A stretch of DNA of 20,026 nucleotides from JAMIFV01 sp035906055 (lineage in GTDB: Bacteria > Pseudomonadota > Alphaproteobacteria > Rickettsiales > JABCZZ01), in NCBI GenBank assembly GCA_035906055.1, contig JAMIFV010000034.1, positions 1-20,026 of the forward strand, read 5' to 3'. The translations under genes were made by a program, and so were the position numbers. The notes below the pieces were generated by a model. The model was not told where the DNA came from. It ran no database searches and saw nothing but the letters and a program-made list of their open reading frames with translations. Shown piece by piece: positions 1-7,858 of this stretch (position 1 is the stretch's first letter; each line of letters begins with the position of its first letter).

Positions 1-133
1 AAAGTCTGGGATGATATAGCCAGTTATAGAGCGTCTTGCGACTCACACCAAATATTCGAATCGCTTCCTTCTGGCTTCCGCCAGAGGAGATAAACGATAA
101 TGCACGTTTCTGTATATCAATACTGTAACTCAT
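1..133 (-). CDS. IS630-type transposase, N-terminal fragment (runs off window edge)
   Basis: Read on the minus strand, an ATG at 131-133 opens a frame that stays open for 44 codons to the window edge. The visible peptide starts MSYSIDIQKRALSFISSGGS and continues through KEAIRIFGVSRKTLYNWL. This is the helix-turn-helix DNA-binding start typical of IS630/Tc1-type transposases: a basic helix, a G/S-rich turn, then GVSRKTLYNW as the recognition helix. The DDE catalytic part would lie outside the window. The fragment is visibly more AT-rich than the genes to its right, as expected of an inserted element. Family assignment is from the motif only; whether the full transposase is intact cannot be seen. 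Confidence 0.8.
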   Translation of the reverse strand, partial: MSYSIDIQKRALSFISSGGSQKEAIRIFGVSRKTLYNWLYHPRL

Positions 134-257
134 TTTATCGACCTCACGATGCTGACAGAGGCACACTATAACATCAGTAATTGTTATTTGAAATGACTAT
201 ATCATTACAATTTTCGGCGAACTGCTGTATGAGCTGTCATCCGTCCTGCAGGTTCAT
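134..257. other. AT-rich flank between IS end and first polysaccharide gene
   Basis: A 124-bp AT-rich stretch that should contain the outer end of the insertion sequence and the leader of the heparinase-like gene. A short inverted repeat, ATAAC...GTTAT, is visible around 171-187, but its partner end is outside the window, so the element's terminal repeat cannot be defined. I see no convincing -35/-10 pair and no strong ribosome-binding site ahead of position 258. Confidence 0.4.
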
Positions 258-2129
258 ATGAGTATAAAAACAAAACTGAACTCATACTTCGACCGTTTCC
301 GTTCCCCCTACCGCCTGAGGGACTATGGCCCCCTGCCCAACCTGCCCGGCCTGAAAGAGAGTGTCAGCGGCAAAGCCGTGGACGACGCGCTGCTATCACA
401 ATGGGTTAATTATGCAGGCAGGGTACAAAAAGGTGAGTTCTACATGCTCGGGCAGGCATGGCCTGTATCCGTGCCGGACAAAAAATGGCACCTCGACCCG
501 GTGACGGAAACCTTCTGGCCGGATAACGACTATTGCTTCCGCATCAACACTCACGCAGCGGAAGGAAAAGGCGACGTGAAATATGTTTGGGAGCTGAGCA
601 GGCTGCAACATCTGCAGGTGGTTGCCGCATTATCCTGCAAGCAGGCAGATGCAGCGCTGGCGCAGTTCTGCCTTGAGGAGCTTGAAAGCTGGATAGACCA
701 TAACGAGCCGCATAAGGGGGTGCACTGGGCTTCGGGCATGGAACTGGCGCTGCGCGTGGTGAGCATGCTGGTGATCATCACTTTTTGTGAAAAACACATC
801 AGTGAAATCCTGCGCGTAAAACTCTGGACGACGCTGCGCGAACATGGCTGGTGGATCGCGCGCTACCCTTCCCGCTTCAACGCCGCCAACAATCATCTCG
901 CAGCGGAAGGCCTGGGCCTCTTCCTGCTGGGCGCGCTGTGTACGCCGCTTCCCCATGCGGCCCAATGGCGGGAAACCGGATGGGCCATGCTGCTGGACGC
1001 AGCCGATAAGCAGATACTCGCCGACGGCACAGGCGCGGAGCAGACGCCAAACTACACCGCATTGCTGCTGGAGATGCTGCTGCTTGGCCTGCACGTGGCG
1101 CGCGCCACCGAAAGGCAGGTGCCGGACAGTTTCACCCATAAAATAGTTCTGGGCGGGGAATATCTGCGCTGGTTCATGGATGCAGGCGGCCACAGCCCGC
1201 GCATAGGCGATGACGGCAACGCCCGCGTGCTTGGCGCTTACCGCCTCGATGAACCTTATATAAAAAGCGTGCTGGGGTGCGTCGCCGCAATGTTCAAACG
1301 CGCCGAGCTCACGCCACCGCATTACGTTGCGGATTTCCGCAATTACCTGTTCGGCGCGCCTCCTGCCGCAATAAGCCCTGCACAGGGCGTGCACACATTC
1401 GAGGACGGCGGCTATACGGTTGGGCGCCATGTGGTGAACGGGCGCGAAGTGTGGCTGGGCGTCGACCACGGTTATCTGGGCTATCTATCCACTGCCGCGC
1501 ATGGCCATGCGGATGCGCTGGCGGTCTGGCTGCATATGGACGGCAAGCCCGTGCTCGCTGATTCCGGTACGTATCTTTATGCTTCCGCTGCATGGCGTGA
1601 TTACTTCCGTGGCACTGCCGCGCACAACACGCTGTGCATGGAGGGGGTGGACTCCAGCACCATGTCCGGGCATTTCAGCTGGTCGCATAAGGCCAGCGCA
1701 ACGCGTACGCTCATTGAAAGCGGCCCCGATCACTGGCAGATCGACGCCGTCCATGACGGCTACCAGCAGCGCTTTTCCGCCATGCACCGCAGGCGCGTGA
1801 GCCTCACCCCTTCACGCGGGCTGGTGATAGAGGACAGCATACAGGGAGGTGAGGCGCGCAACGTCGCCATCAATTTCCACCTCTATCCCGGCCTCACCGC
1901 TGAGAAGCAGGGCAATGCCATACACATCATGCGCGGGGGCGCCACCATCATCCGCCTTATGCATTTAAGCCCGCTCAAGGCTGGTATACATGCGCCGGGC
2001 ACGGACGGCTGCGGCTGTTATTCACCTACTTTCGGCATTAAACAAGAAACTACGCGCATCTGCTTTTCCGGTATGCTACACCCTAATGCGAAAGCAATTA
2101 CGGATTTTACGTTTGTCTGGCCTGCATGA
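258..2129 (+). CDS. Heparinase II/III-like family protein (putative polysaccharide lyase)
   Basis: A 623-residue protein with the heparinase II/III architecture. The N-terminal half is an alpha-toroid with the family-typical VWELSRLQ segment near residue 110 and an NNH motif at 211-213 within SRFNAANNHLAAEGLGL. The C-terminal half is a beta-sandwich with HGHADAL at 415-421, the LADSGTY segment, and AHNTL around 455-459. Family members eliminate uronic-acid-containing glycans; the Asn/His and Tyr/His residues are the usual catalytic candidates, but the substrate cannot be told. There is no clear signal peptide, so a cytoplasmic role, or export by a route not visible here, is likely. Relatives often sit in exopolysaccharide or capsule loci beside glycosyltransferases. 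The next gene is exactly that, and it overlaps by 4 bases. The ribosome-binding site is weak, so the start is only fairly sure. Confidence 0.85.
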   Translation: MSIKTKLNSYFDRFRSPYRLRDYGPLPNLPGLKESVSGKAVDDALLSQWVNYAGRVQKGEFYMLGQAWPVSVPDKKWHLDPVTETFWPDNDYCFRINTHAAEGKGDVKYVWELSRLQHLQVVAALSCKQADAALAQFCLEELESWIDHNEPHKGVHWASGMELALRVVSMLVIITFCEKHISEILRVKLWTTLREHGWWIARYPSRFNAANNHLAAEGLGLFLLGALCTPLPHAAQWRETGWAMLLDAADKQILADGTGAEQTPNYTALLLEMLLLGLHVARATERQVPDSFTHKIVLGGEYLRWFMDAGGHSPRIGDDGNARVLGAYRLDEPYIKSVLGCVAAMFKRAELTPPHYVADFRNYLFGAPPAAISPAQGVHTFEDGGYTVGRHVVNGREVWLGVDHGYLGYLSTAAHGHADALAVWLHMDGKPVLADSGTYLYASAAWRDYFRGTAAHNTLCMEGVDSSTMSGHFSWSHKASATRTLIESGPDHWQIDAVHDGYQQRFSAMHRRRVSLTPSRGLVIEDSIQGGEARNVAINFHLYPGLTAEKQGNAIHIMRGGATIIRLMHLSPLKAGIHAPGTDGCGCYSPTFGIKQETTRICFSGMLHPNAKAITDFTFVWPA

Positions 2130-3292
2130 CTGATTCCAGCCCGCTTGATATTGTTATGATCGGCCCTTTCCCGGAAGAAGGCAGCCTTATTAAAAACGGC
2201 ATGCAGACATCGGTGCTTGGCCTTGCCAAGGCGCTTAAGGGCAAAGACGGCGTGGGCAGCATGTTGGGCATCTCCATGCCGTTCAAGGAAGCGGCATCGC
2301 GCCCGGTGGGCATTGTGGATATAGAAGGCATTGAAGTGCTGCAACTCAACGCCCCGCTTAAACTCCTTATTTCCACAGCGCTGCATATTCCCATGATTCT
2401 TAGGAAGATACGGGGACTCAATAATCCGGTGGTGCATTTACACGGCTCCGGCCTCATGGAGGTGCTCCTGTGCCTGCTGTTACGCTTCCGGCGCATTCAT
2501 TTCGTATGGACGCTGCACGGCATAGCCGAAAAAGAAACGCGCGCGCGCATGAACGAAAATCCCGTGTTCGGCAACTTCATGCGCTACCTGCTTTACACGT
2601 TCCTGGAACGCCTGATGCTGCTTATCACCCCGTCAGTGATCGTCGATACGCAGTATGTAAAGGAAACGCTCAGCCGTAAAAACTGCATTGTGATACCGCA
2701 GGGGCTGTTTCTCGATGAATTCCGCAAGCCTGAGACGCGTGAGAAAAAAGAGAAGCTCATCGCCTGCGTCGGCGTGATAGACCCGCGCAAGGGGCATCTG
2801 CAGACCATAGACGCCTTTGCCCAGCTCAGGAAATACCAGCCGGACGCCAAACTCGTGATCGTGGGCGCAATGCGCGACGCGCGCTACCTTGCTTCGATAA
2901 AGCAGAGAATAGAACTGCTTGGGCTTGAGAGCTCCGTCACGGTGGAAACGGACCAGCCACGCGCAAGGGTGCTGGATATTCTCTCACGCGCACAGATATT
3001 TACACTGCATTCGCGCGAAGAGTCGCAGGGAATCGCCATCTGCGAGGCACTGGCCTGCGGTCTTCCTGTTGTCTCCACCCGCGTGGGCGGCATCCCTTAT
3101 GTGGTCAAGGATATGGAAAGCGGCTACCTCGTCACCTTCGGCGACATCAACGGCGTTGCTGCGGCACTTAAGAAACTGCTAATTAATGATATACTCCGTA
3201 AGGAAATGTCCGCCCGCGCAAAGGAGGCCAGCAACGAGTTCAGCTGGAACGGGATTTCCACCCGTATCATGCAGGTTTACCGCCAGTTATAA
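2126..3292 (+). CDS. GT4-type (GT-B fold) glycosyltransferase
   Basis: A 388-residue retaining glycosyltransferase of the GT4 group. The N-terminal Rossmann-like domain begins DIVMIGPFPEEGS and has the acceptor-side loop (IKNGMQTSVLGLAKAL). The C-terminal nucleotide-sugar domain starts near residue 210 at ACVGVIDPRKGH. It carries the EX7E signature at E299 and E307 (EESQGIAICE), followed by ALACGLPVVSTRVGGIP. It should transfer a sugar from a nucleotide-sugar donor to a growing glycan on the cytoplasmic side of the membrane; donor and acceptor are unknown. The ATG overlaps the stop of the heparinase-like gene (ATGA), indicating translational coupling and a shared pathway, probably a surface polysaccharide. 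No wzx/wzy or export genes are in the window, so this looks like the end of a locus whose rest lies to the left. Confidence 0.88.
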   Translation: MTDSSPLDIVMIGPFPEEGSLIKNGMQTSVLGLAKALKGKDGVGSMLGISMPFKEAASRPVGIVDIEGIEVLQLNAPLKLLISTALHIPMILRKIRGLNNPVVHLHGSGLMEVLLCLLLRFRRIHFVWTLHGIAEKETRARMNENPVFGNFMRYLLYTFLERLMLLITPSVIVDTQYVKETLSRKNCIVIPQGLFLDEFRKPETREKKEKLIACVGVIDPRKGHLQTIDAFAQLRKYQPDAKLVIVGAMRDARYLASIKQRIELLGLESSVTVETDQPRARVLDILSRAQIFTLHSREESQGIAICEALACGLPVVSTRVGGIPYVVKDMESGYLVTFGDINGVAAALKKLLINDILRKEMSARAKEASNEFSWNGISTRIMQVYRQL

Positions 3293-3388
3293 TGCGGCAA
3301 ATGCCACACCGGGAAAAAAACGTAAAGCCGCCGCATAAAACGGTGGAAATATTCGATTTTTAGGTTACATGTTCCTGCGGGTTATTAG

Positions 3389-3415
3389 TTGAATAAAAGT
3401 TTTTTAGCCTATAGA
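3389..3415 (+). promoter_or_regulatory. Possible promoter for the nuoG-nuoI unit
   Basis: The 131-bp gap before nuoG turns AT-rich from about 3350. TTGAAT at 3389-3394 and TATAGA at 3410-3415 resemble -35 and -10 boxes, but the 15-bp spacing is short and the second box lies only 9 bases before the start codon, so the leader would be almost absent. No rho-independent terminator for the glycosyltransferase gene is visible in 3293-3388. Read-through from upstream is therefore possible. Confidence 0.25.
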
Positions 3416-3423
3416 AGAATTGT

Positions 3424-5496
3424 ATGACGAAGCTTACGATCGACGGTCAGGAAATTGACGTACCCGCAGGTTCCAGTGTTATCCAGGCATGTGAGGCGCT
3501 GGGTGTTGAAGTTCCCCGCTTCTGCTATCATGAGCGTCTGAACATCGCGGGCAATTGCCGCATGTGCCTTGTGGAAGTGTCCCCCGGCCCTCCCAAGCCG
3601 CAGGCAAGCTGCGCGCTTCCCGTGTCTGAAGGCATGGTGGTAAAGACCAACACCCCGATGGTAAAAAAAGCACGCGAAGGCGTGATGGAATTCCTGCTCA
3701 TCAACCACCCGCTGGATTGCCCCATCTGCGACCAGGGCGGCGAATGTGACCTGCAGGACCAGGCCATGGCCTACGGCAAGGGCCTCAGCCGTTTTGACGA
3801 ACATAAGCGCGCCGTGCAGGACAAATACATGGGCCCGCTGGTAAAAACCCAGATGACGCGCTGCATCCACTGCACGCGCTGCATCCGCTTCTCCACTGAA
3901 ATTGCAGGCGTACCTGAGCTGGGCGCATTTGGCCGTGGCGAACATATGGAAGTAAGTACCTATGTGGAGAAATCGCTGACCTCCGAACTCTCCGGCAACG
4001 TGGTGGATCTCTGCCCGGTGGGCGCGCTCACTTCCCGCCCCTACGCGTTCGCGGCGCGTCCGTGGGAACTCAAGAAAACCGAGTCCATCGACGTGATGGA
4101 CGCCGTAGGCAGCGCCATCCGCATTGATTCCCGCCAGAACTCCGTGCTGCGCGTATTGCCGCGCCTGAATGAAGACGTCAACGAGGAATGGATTTCCGAC
4201 AAGACCCGCCATGCCTGCGACGGCCTGCGCGTGCAGCGCCTGGACCGCCCCTATATCCGCCGCAACGGCAGGCTTGAAGAAGCAAGCTGGGCGGAAGCGC
4301 TCGGACTCGTGGCCGCCAAGCTCAAATCCACCGCGCCGGAAAAGATCGCCGCGCTCGCTGGCGACAGCGCCTGCGTTGAAAGCATGTTCGCCCTCAGGCA
4401 GCTTATGCTTTCGCTCGGCGTCGCCAATATCGACTGCAGGCAGGACGGCGCCATGCATGACGCCACCAACCGCGCGTCCTACACGTTTAACACCACGATC
4501 GCAGGCATTGAAAATGCCGACGTTATCCTGCTGGTTGGCACCAACCCCCGCCACGAAGCCGCCATCATCAATGCGCGCATCCGCAAGACGTGGCTCAAGG
4601 GCAAACTCAAAGTATACGCCATCGGCGATACCGCCGAGCTGACTTACGGCACCGAGTGGCTGGGCAACGACCCCATGCTGCTCAAGTCTATCGCTTCCGG
4701 CGCACACCCGCTTTCGCAGGTACTGGCTGGCGCGGAACGCCCGATGATCATCCTCGGCCAGGGTGCGGTTGCCCGTTATGACGGCGCAGACGTGCTCGCC
4801 GCCGCCATGATGATCGCCAATGAATTCGGCTGCGTCAAGGAAGGCTGGAACGGCTTCAACATGCTGCACACCGCCGCCGCGCGCGTGGGCGGCCTCGACA
4901 TCGGCTTCGTGCCCCAGAAAGGCGGCCTCGATATTTACGGCATCGTGAAGGCCGCCAATAAATGGAAGATCGAAGTGCTCTACATGCTCGGTGCTGACGA
5001 GATCGACACGGCAGAGCTGGGCAATACCTTCGTTATCTACCAGGGCCACCACGGCGACCGTGGTGCCCACCGCGCAGACGTGGTTCTTCCGGGCGTAGCG
5101 TACACCGAAAAGAATGCCACCTACGTAAACACCGAAGGCCGCGTGCAGCGCACTGCTCAGGCCGTGTTCGCCCCCGGCGAAGCCCGCGAGGACTGGAAGA
5201 TCCTGCGCGCGTTGTCTGAAGCCATTGGCAACGTGCTGCCTTACAATACGCTGGAAGAGCTGCGCGCCGCACTGGAAGCTGCCGTGCCGCACATGACGCA
5301 GGTGGATGCCATCACTCCCAGCCCGTGGAAAGCGCCGGAAAGCAACGCCGTCACCCGCCTCAAACTGCAGGACGCGCCGTTCGCCTACCCCGTTCCCAAC
5401 TTCTACATGACCGACACGATCAGCCGCGCTTCGCGCACCATGGCTGAATGCGTGGCCGCGCAGGAAGAAAATCTCAAGATAAGGGACGCCGCGTAA
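3424..5496 (+). CDS. nuoG: NADH-quinone oxidoreductase subunit G
   Basis: The 690-residue large Fe-S subunit of complex I, in the cytoplasmic peripheral arm, passing electrons from the NADH-dehydrogenase module toward NuoI. All cluster ligands are visible: C34, C45, C48 and C63 for the 2Fe-2S cluster N1b; H95, C99, C102 and C108 (HPLDCPICDQGGEC) for the His-ligated cluster N5; and C147, C150, C153 and C197 for N4. The molybdopterin-oxidoreductase-like domain follows from about residue 215 to the end and, as usual in this subunit, is not expected to bind Mo. The cysteine set of cluster N7 (found in E. coli and Thermus) is not apparent, which fits an alphaproteobacterial or mitochondrial-type protein. 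The start ATG has AGAAGAA upstream. It is the first nuo gene here; nuoA-F are not adjacent. Confidence 0.97.
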   Translation: MTKLTIDGQEIDVPAGSSVIQACEALGVEVPRFCYHERLNIAGNCRMCLVEVSPGPPKPQASCALPVSEGMVVKTNTPMVKKAREGVMEFLLINHPLDCPICDQGGECDLQDQAMAYGKGLSRFDEHKRAVQDKYMGPLVKTQMTRCIHCTRCIRFSTEIAGVPELGAFGRGEHMEVSTYVEKSLTSELSGNVVDLCPVGALTSRPYAFAARPWELKKTESIDVMDAVGSAIRIDSRQNSVLRVLPRLNEDVNEEWISDKTRHACDGLRVQRLDRPYIRRNGRLEEASWAEALGLVAAKLKSTAPEKIAALAGDSACVESMFALRQLMLSLGVANIDCRQDGAMHDATNRASYTFNTTIAGIENADVILLVGTNPRHEAAIINARIRKTWLKGKLKVYAIGDTAELTYGTEWLGNDPMLLKSIASGAHPLSQVLAGAERPMIILGQGAVARYDGADVLAAAMMIANEFGCVKEGWNGFNMLHTAAARVGGLDIGFVPQKGGLDIYGIVKAANKWKIEVLYMLGADEIDTAELGNTFVIYQGHHGDRGAHRADVVLPGVAYTEKNATYVNTEGRVQRTAQAVFAPGEAREDWKILRALSEAIGNVLPYNTLEELRAALEAAVPHMTQVDAITPSPWKAPESNAVTRLKLQDAPFAYPVPNFYMTDTISRASRTMAECVAAQEENLKIRDAA

Positions 5497-6524
5497 TGGA
5501 AGAGATTCTCAACCTTTATATCATCCCCGTGCTGCTGATCGTCGGCAAGATATTGCTGCTGACCATACCGCTTATCATCAGCATGGCCATGCTCACTTAT
5601 ATGGAGCGCAAGGTTATCGGCGGCATGCAGCTGCGCCGAGGCCCCAACGTGGTCGGCCCCTTCGGGCTGCTGCAGCCCTTTGCCGACGGCCTGAAACTCA
5701 TCCTTAAAGAGCCGATGACGCCCACCAACGCCAACAAGCTGGTGTTTCTCATCGCGCCCATGCTCACTTTCACGCTGGCGCTGGTCGGCTGGGCGGTCAT
5801 CCCCATGTCTGAAACATGGGTTATCGCCAATATCAATGTGGGCATCCTTTACCTGTTCGCCATTTCGTCGCTGGGCGTATACGGCATCATCATGGCGGGC
5901 TGGGCGAGCAACTCCAAATACGCATTCCTCGGCGCTATCCGCTCAGCCGCGCAGATGGTCTCTTATGAAGTGTCCATCGGCCTCGTCATCGTCACGGTGC
6001 TGGTAACCGTAGGCTCGCTGAACCTTTCCGACATCGTCATGTCGCAAAAAGGCGGCATCATGCACTGGCATGCTTTCTCCATCCTTTTCCCCATGTTCAT
6101 CGTGTTTTTTATCTCGGCGCTGGCCGAAACCAACCGGCACCCCTTCGACCTGCCCGAGGCTGAAGGCGAACTGGTGGCAGGTTACAACGTGGAATATTCC
6201 TCGATGAAATTCGCCCTCTTCTTCCTGGGTGAATACATGAACATGATCCTCATGAGCGCCATGACCGCCATCCTGTTTCTCGGCGGCTGGTGGTCGCCTG
6301 TCGATCATCCGTTCTTCAACGCCATTCCCGGCGTTATCTGGTTCGTCGCCAAGATCCTTTTCCTGCTGTTCGTATTCATCTGGGTGCGCGCCACCCTGCC
6401 CCGTTACCGCTACGACCAGCTTATGCGCCTTGGCTGGAAGGTTTTCCTGCCGCTCTCACTGATATGGGTTGTCATTGTGTCGGGCCTGCTCGTTTATGGT
6501 AACAAGTTGCCAAATTTAGGATGA
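5496..6524 (+). CDS. nuoH: NADH-quinone oxidoreductase subunit H
   Basis: A 342-residue membrane subunit that joins the peripheral arm to the membrane arm of complex I and forms much of the quinone-binding chamber. Hallmarks are YMERKVIGGMQLRRGPNVVG near residues 30-50, the acidic loop ETNRHPFDLPEAEGELVAGY, the EYSSMKFALFFLGEYMNM segment, and the C-terminal WVRATLPRYRYDQLM. About eight hydrophobic helices are evident. The frame is open 48 bases further upstream, but the ATG at 5496 is chosen. It overlaps the nuoG stop as TAATG, has AAGGGA nine bases upstream, and gives the normal family length. Confidence 0.97.
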   Translation: MEEILNLYIIPVLLIVGKILLLTIPLIISMAMLTYMERKVIGGMQLRRGPNVVGPFGLLQPFADGLKLILKEPMTPTNANKLVFLIAPMLTFTLALVGWAVIPMSETWVIANINVGILYLFAISSLGVYGIIMAGWASNSKYAFLGAIRSAAQMVSYEVSIGLVIVTVLVTVGSLNLSDIVMSQKGGIMHWHAFSILFPMFIVFFISALAETNRHPFDLPEAEGELVAGYNVEYSSMKFALFFLGEYMNMILMSAMTAILFLGGWWSPVDHPFFNAIPGVIWFVAKILFLLFVFIWVRATLPRYRYDQLMRLGWKVFLPLSLIWVVIVSGLLVYGNKLPNLG

Positions 6525-6527
6525 AAC

Positions 6528-7160
6528 ATGGAACAATTACCTGACTACCTTCAATGGATTATTGATTTAGTGCATGTGCTTGGCTACCCGGGCATCTTCT
6601 TTGCCTGCTTCCTTGAAAGCACGTTCCTGCCTATACCCAGTGAAGTCACCATGATTCCCGCCGGGTATCTTGTATATAAAGGCGAAATGAACGCGTGGAT
6701 CGTGCTTATATGCAGCATTGCAGGCACGATAGGCGGTGCGGTTGCCAATTATTTCATTGCGCTCAAGCTTGGCCGCCCCGTGCTGCTTAAATACAAAAAA
6801 TACTTTTTCCTCAACGACGCGAAGATCGCCAAGATCGAATACTTCTTCACCAGGCATGGCGAAATATCCACATTGTCAGGCCGCCTTGTTCCGGGCCTGC
6901 GCCATCTTATCTCCATACCCGCTGGCATCGCGCGCATGAACCTCAAGAGATTCTGCATCTTTACCGGCATCGGCGGCGGCATCTGGATGGCAACGCTGAT
7001 GGCAGTCGGATATTATATCGGCGGCAAGGAAGACCTCGTGCGTGAATACACCCCCAAGGTCGTTATGGGCGGCATCGCCCTGGCCGTACTGGCCATCATC
7101 GGCTATGTGCTCTACATGAAAAAATCCAGCATGAAGGACAAGACCAATGGCCAGGCTTGA
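6528..7160 (+). CDS. DedA-family (VTT/SNARE-associated) membrane protein embedded in the nuo operon
   Basis: A 210-residue polytopic inner-membrane protein of the DedA superfamily. Family features are the first re-entrant motif, E30-STFLPIPSE-V40, with the two conserved acidic residues E30 and E39; the G-rich IAGTIGGAVANYF segment at 64-76; and the second motif, GRLVPGLRHLISIPAG, at 118-133 with R119 and R125. Strongly hydrophobic helices follow at about 143-165 and 175-197. Characterised DedA proteins are linked to undecaprenyl-phosphate or phospholipid translocation and to keeping the proton motive force and envelope intact. Which applies here is unknown. The gene lies 3 bases after nuoH and overlaps nuoI by 14 bases, so it is probably translated as part of the nuo message. 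It is not a complex I subunit, and this placement is unusual. Confidence 0.92.
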   Translation: MEQLPDYLQWIIDLVHVLGYPGIFFACFLESTFLPIPSEVTMIPAGYLVYKGEMNAWIVLICSIAGTIGGAVANYFIALKLGRPVLLKYKKYFFLNDAKIAKIEYFFTRHGEISTLSGRLVPGLRHLISIPAGIARMNLKRFCIFTGIGGGIWMATLMAVGYYIGGKEDLVREYTPKVVMGGIALAVLAIIGYVLYMKKSSMKDKTNGQA

Positions 7161-7635
7161 CAGGACCGCGCGCTCGCTGTTGCTTTCCGAGCTGGTCACC
7201 GGCTTGTGGATCACGCTGAAATACTACTTCAGCAAGCCCGTTACCATTAACTACCCGCACGAAAAAGGGCCGCTCAGCCCGCGATTCCGCGGTGAGCACG
7301 CGCTGCGCCGTTACCCCAACGGCGAAGAACGCTGCATCGCCTGCAAGCTTTGTGAGGCCATCTGCCCTGCACAGGCCATCACCATCGAAGCCGAACCGCG
7401 CCAGGACGGTTCGCGCCGCACCACACGCTACGATATCGATATGACTAAATGCATCTATTGCGGTTTCTGTCAGGAAGCCTGCCCCGTAGACGCTATCGTC
7501 GAAGGCCCCAATTTTGAATTCGCCACCGAGACGCGTGAGGAACTTTTCTATAATAAGGATAAGCTGCTGGCCAACGGCGACCGCTGGGAACCTGCCATCG
7601 CCGCCAACCTTGCCGCCGACGCAGAATACCGCTAG
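7147..7635 (+). CDS. nuoI: NADH-quinone oxidoreductase subunit I
   Basis: A 162-residue ferredoxin-like subunit of complex I that holds the two 4Fe-4S clusters N6a and N6b, carrying electrons to N2 near the quinone site. The ligands are C63, C66, C69 and C73 (CIACKLCEAICP) and C102, C105, C108 and C112 (CIYCGFCQEACP). The C-P spacing after each set and the FEFATETREELFYNKDKLL tail are typical of alphaproteobacterial NuoI. The ATG lies inside the 3' end of the DedA gene (14-base overlap), so its translation probably depends on ribosomes finishing DedA. It is the last gene before the 421-bp non-coding break in the nuo cluster. Confidence 0.97.
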   Translation: MARLDRTARSLLLSELVTGLWITLKYYFSKPVTINYPHEKGPLSPRFRGEHALRRYPNGEERCIACKLCEAICPAQAITIEAEPRQDGSRRTTRYDIDMTKCIYCGFCQEACPVDAIVEGPNFEFATETREELFYNKDKLLANGDRWEPAIAANLAADAEYR

Positions 7636-7654
7636 TATTTATATATCATGGAAG

Positions 7655-7850
7655 GCGCACGCTGCCTCTCCTGGCTCCGCCGATTCCACCCCTACGGGGT
7701 CTTCGCGAATAACTCCCGCACGTATACGGCGCAGCGTTATTGAATCCCTCCGGGTACATTCTCCGCCGCTTGCGGCGTGGAGGAGCCGAAGGCGACGCCC
7801 CCTTCAGAGGGGTAAGCGTTAGCGAAGGGGGGTGTATTCATCCCCCTTAC
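7655..7850. repeat. Multi-hairpin non-coding block (candidate dispersed repeat or structured RNA)
   Basis: About 200 bp with several self-complementary pairs. ACGCTGC at 7659-7665 pairs with GCAGCGT at 7731-7737. GGCTCC at 7673-7678 pairs with GGAGCC at 7782-7787. ACCCC-TAC-GGGGT lies at 7688-7700. CTCCGCCG-CTTG-CGGC-GT-GGAG lies at 7761-7782. CCCCCTTC at 7798-7805 pairs with GAAGGGGG at 7824-7831, and the same G-run could instead pair with CCCCC at 7842-7846. The block is GC-rich between AT-rich flanks and has no credible gene. The style (hairpin heads plus GAGCCGAAGG and GCGTTAGCGAAGG phrases) resembles dispersed intergenic repeats seen in proteobacterial genomes. Only one copy is visible here, so repeat status is inferred. 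Confidence 0.55.
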
Positions 7851-7858
7851 ACTTAATA

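Noticed and set aside
55..62. TTCGAATC, resembling a tRNA T-loop
   Set aside because: It lies inside the transposase coding frame and no acceptor, D or anticodon stems can be built around it. No tRNA or rRNA gene was found in the window.
630..1469. A 279-codon minus-strand open frame opposite the heparinase-like gene
   Set aside because: It overlaps a well-supported gene entirely and shows no recognisable domain.
3409..5292. A 627-codon open frame on the minus strand, opposite nuoG
   Set aside because: nuoG on the plus strand has every Fe-S ligand. The antisense frame is a product of GC-rich codon structure, is His/Ala/Gly-rich and matches no family.
7514..7822. An open frame running from the end of nuoI into the non-coding gap
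   Set aside because: It starts inside nuoI in another frame and then runs through the hairpin block. The peptide is low-complexity Arg/Ser/Pro with no translation signal.
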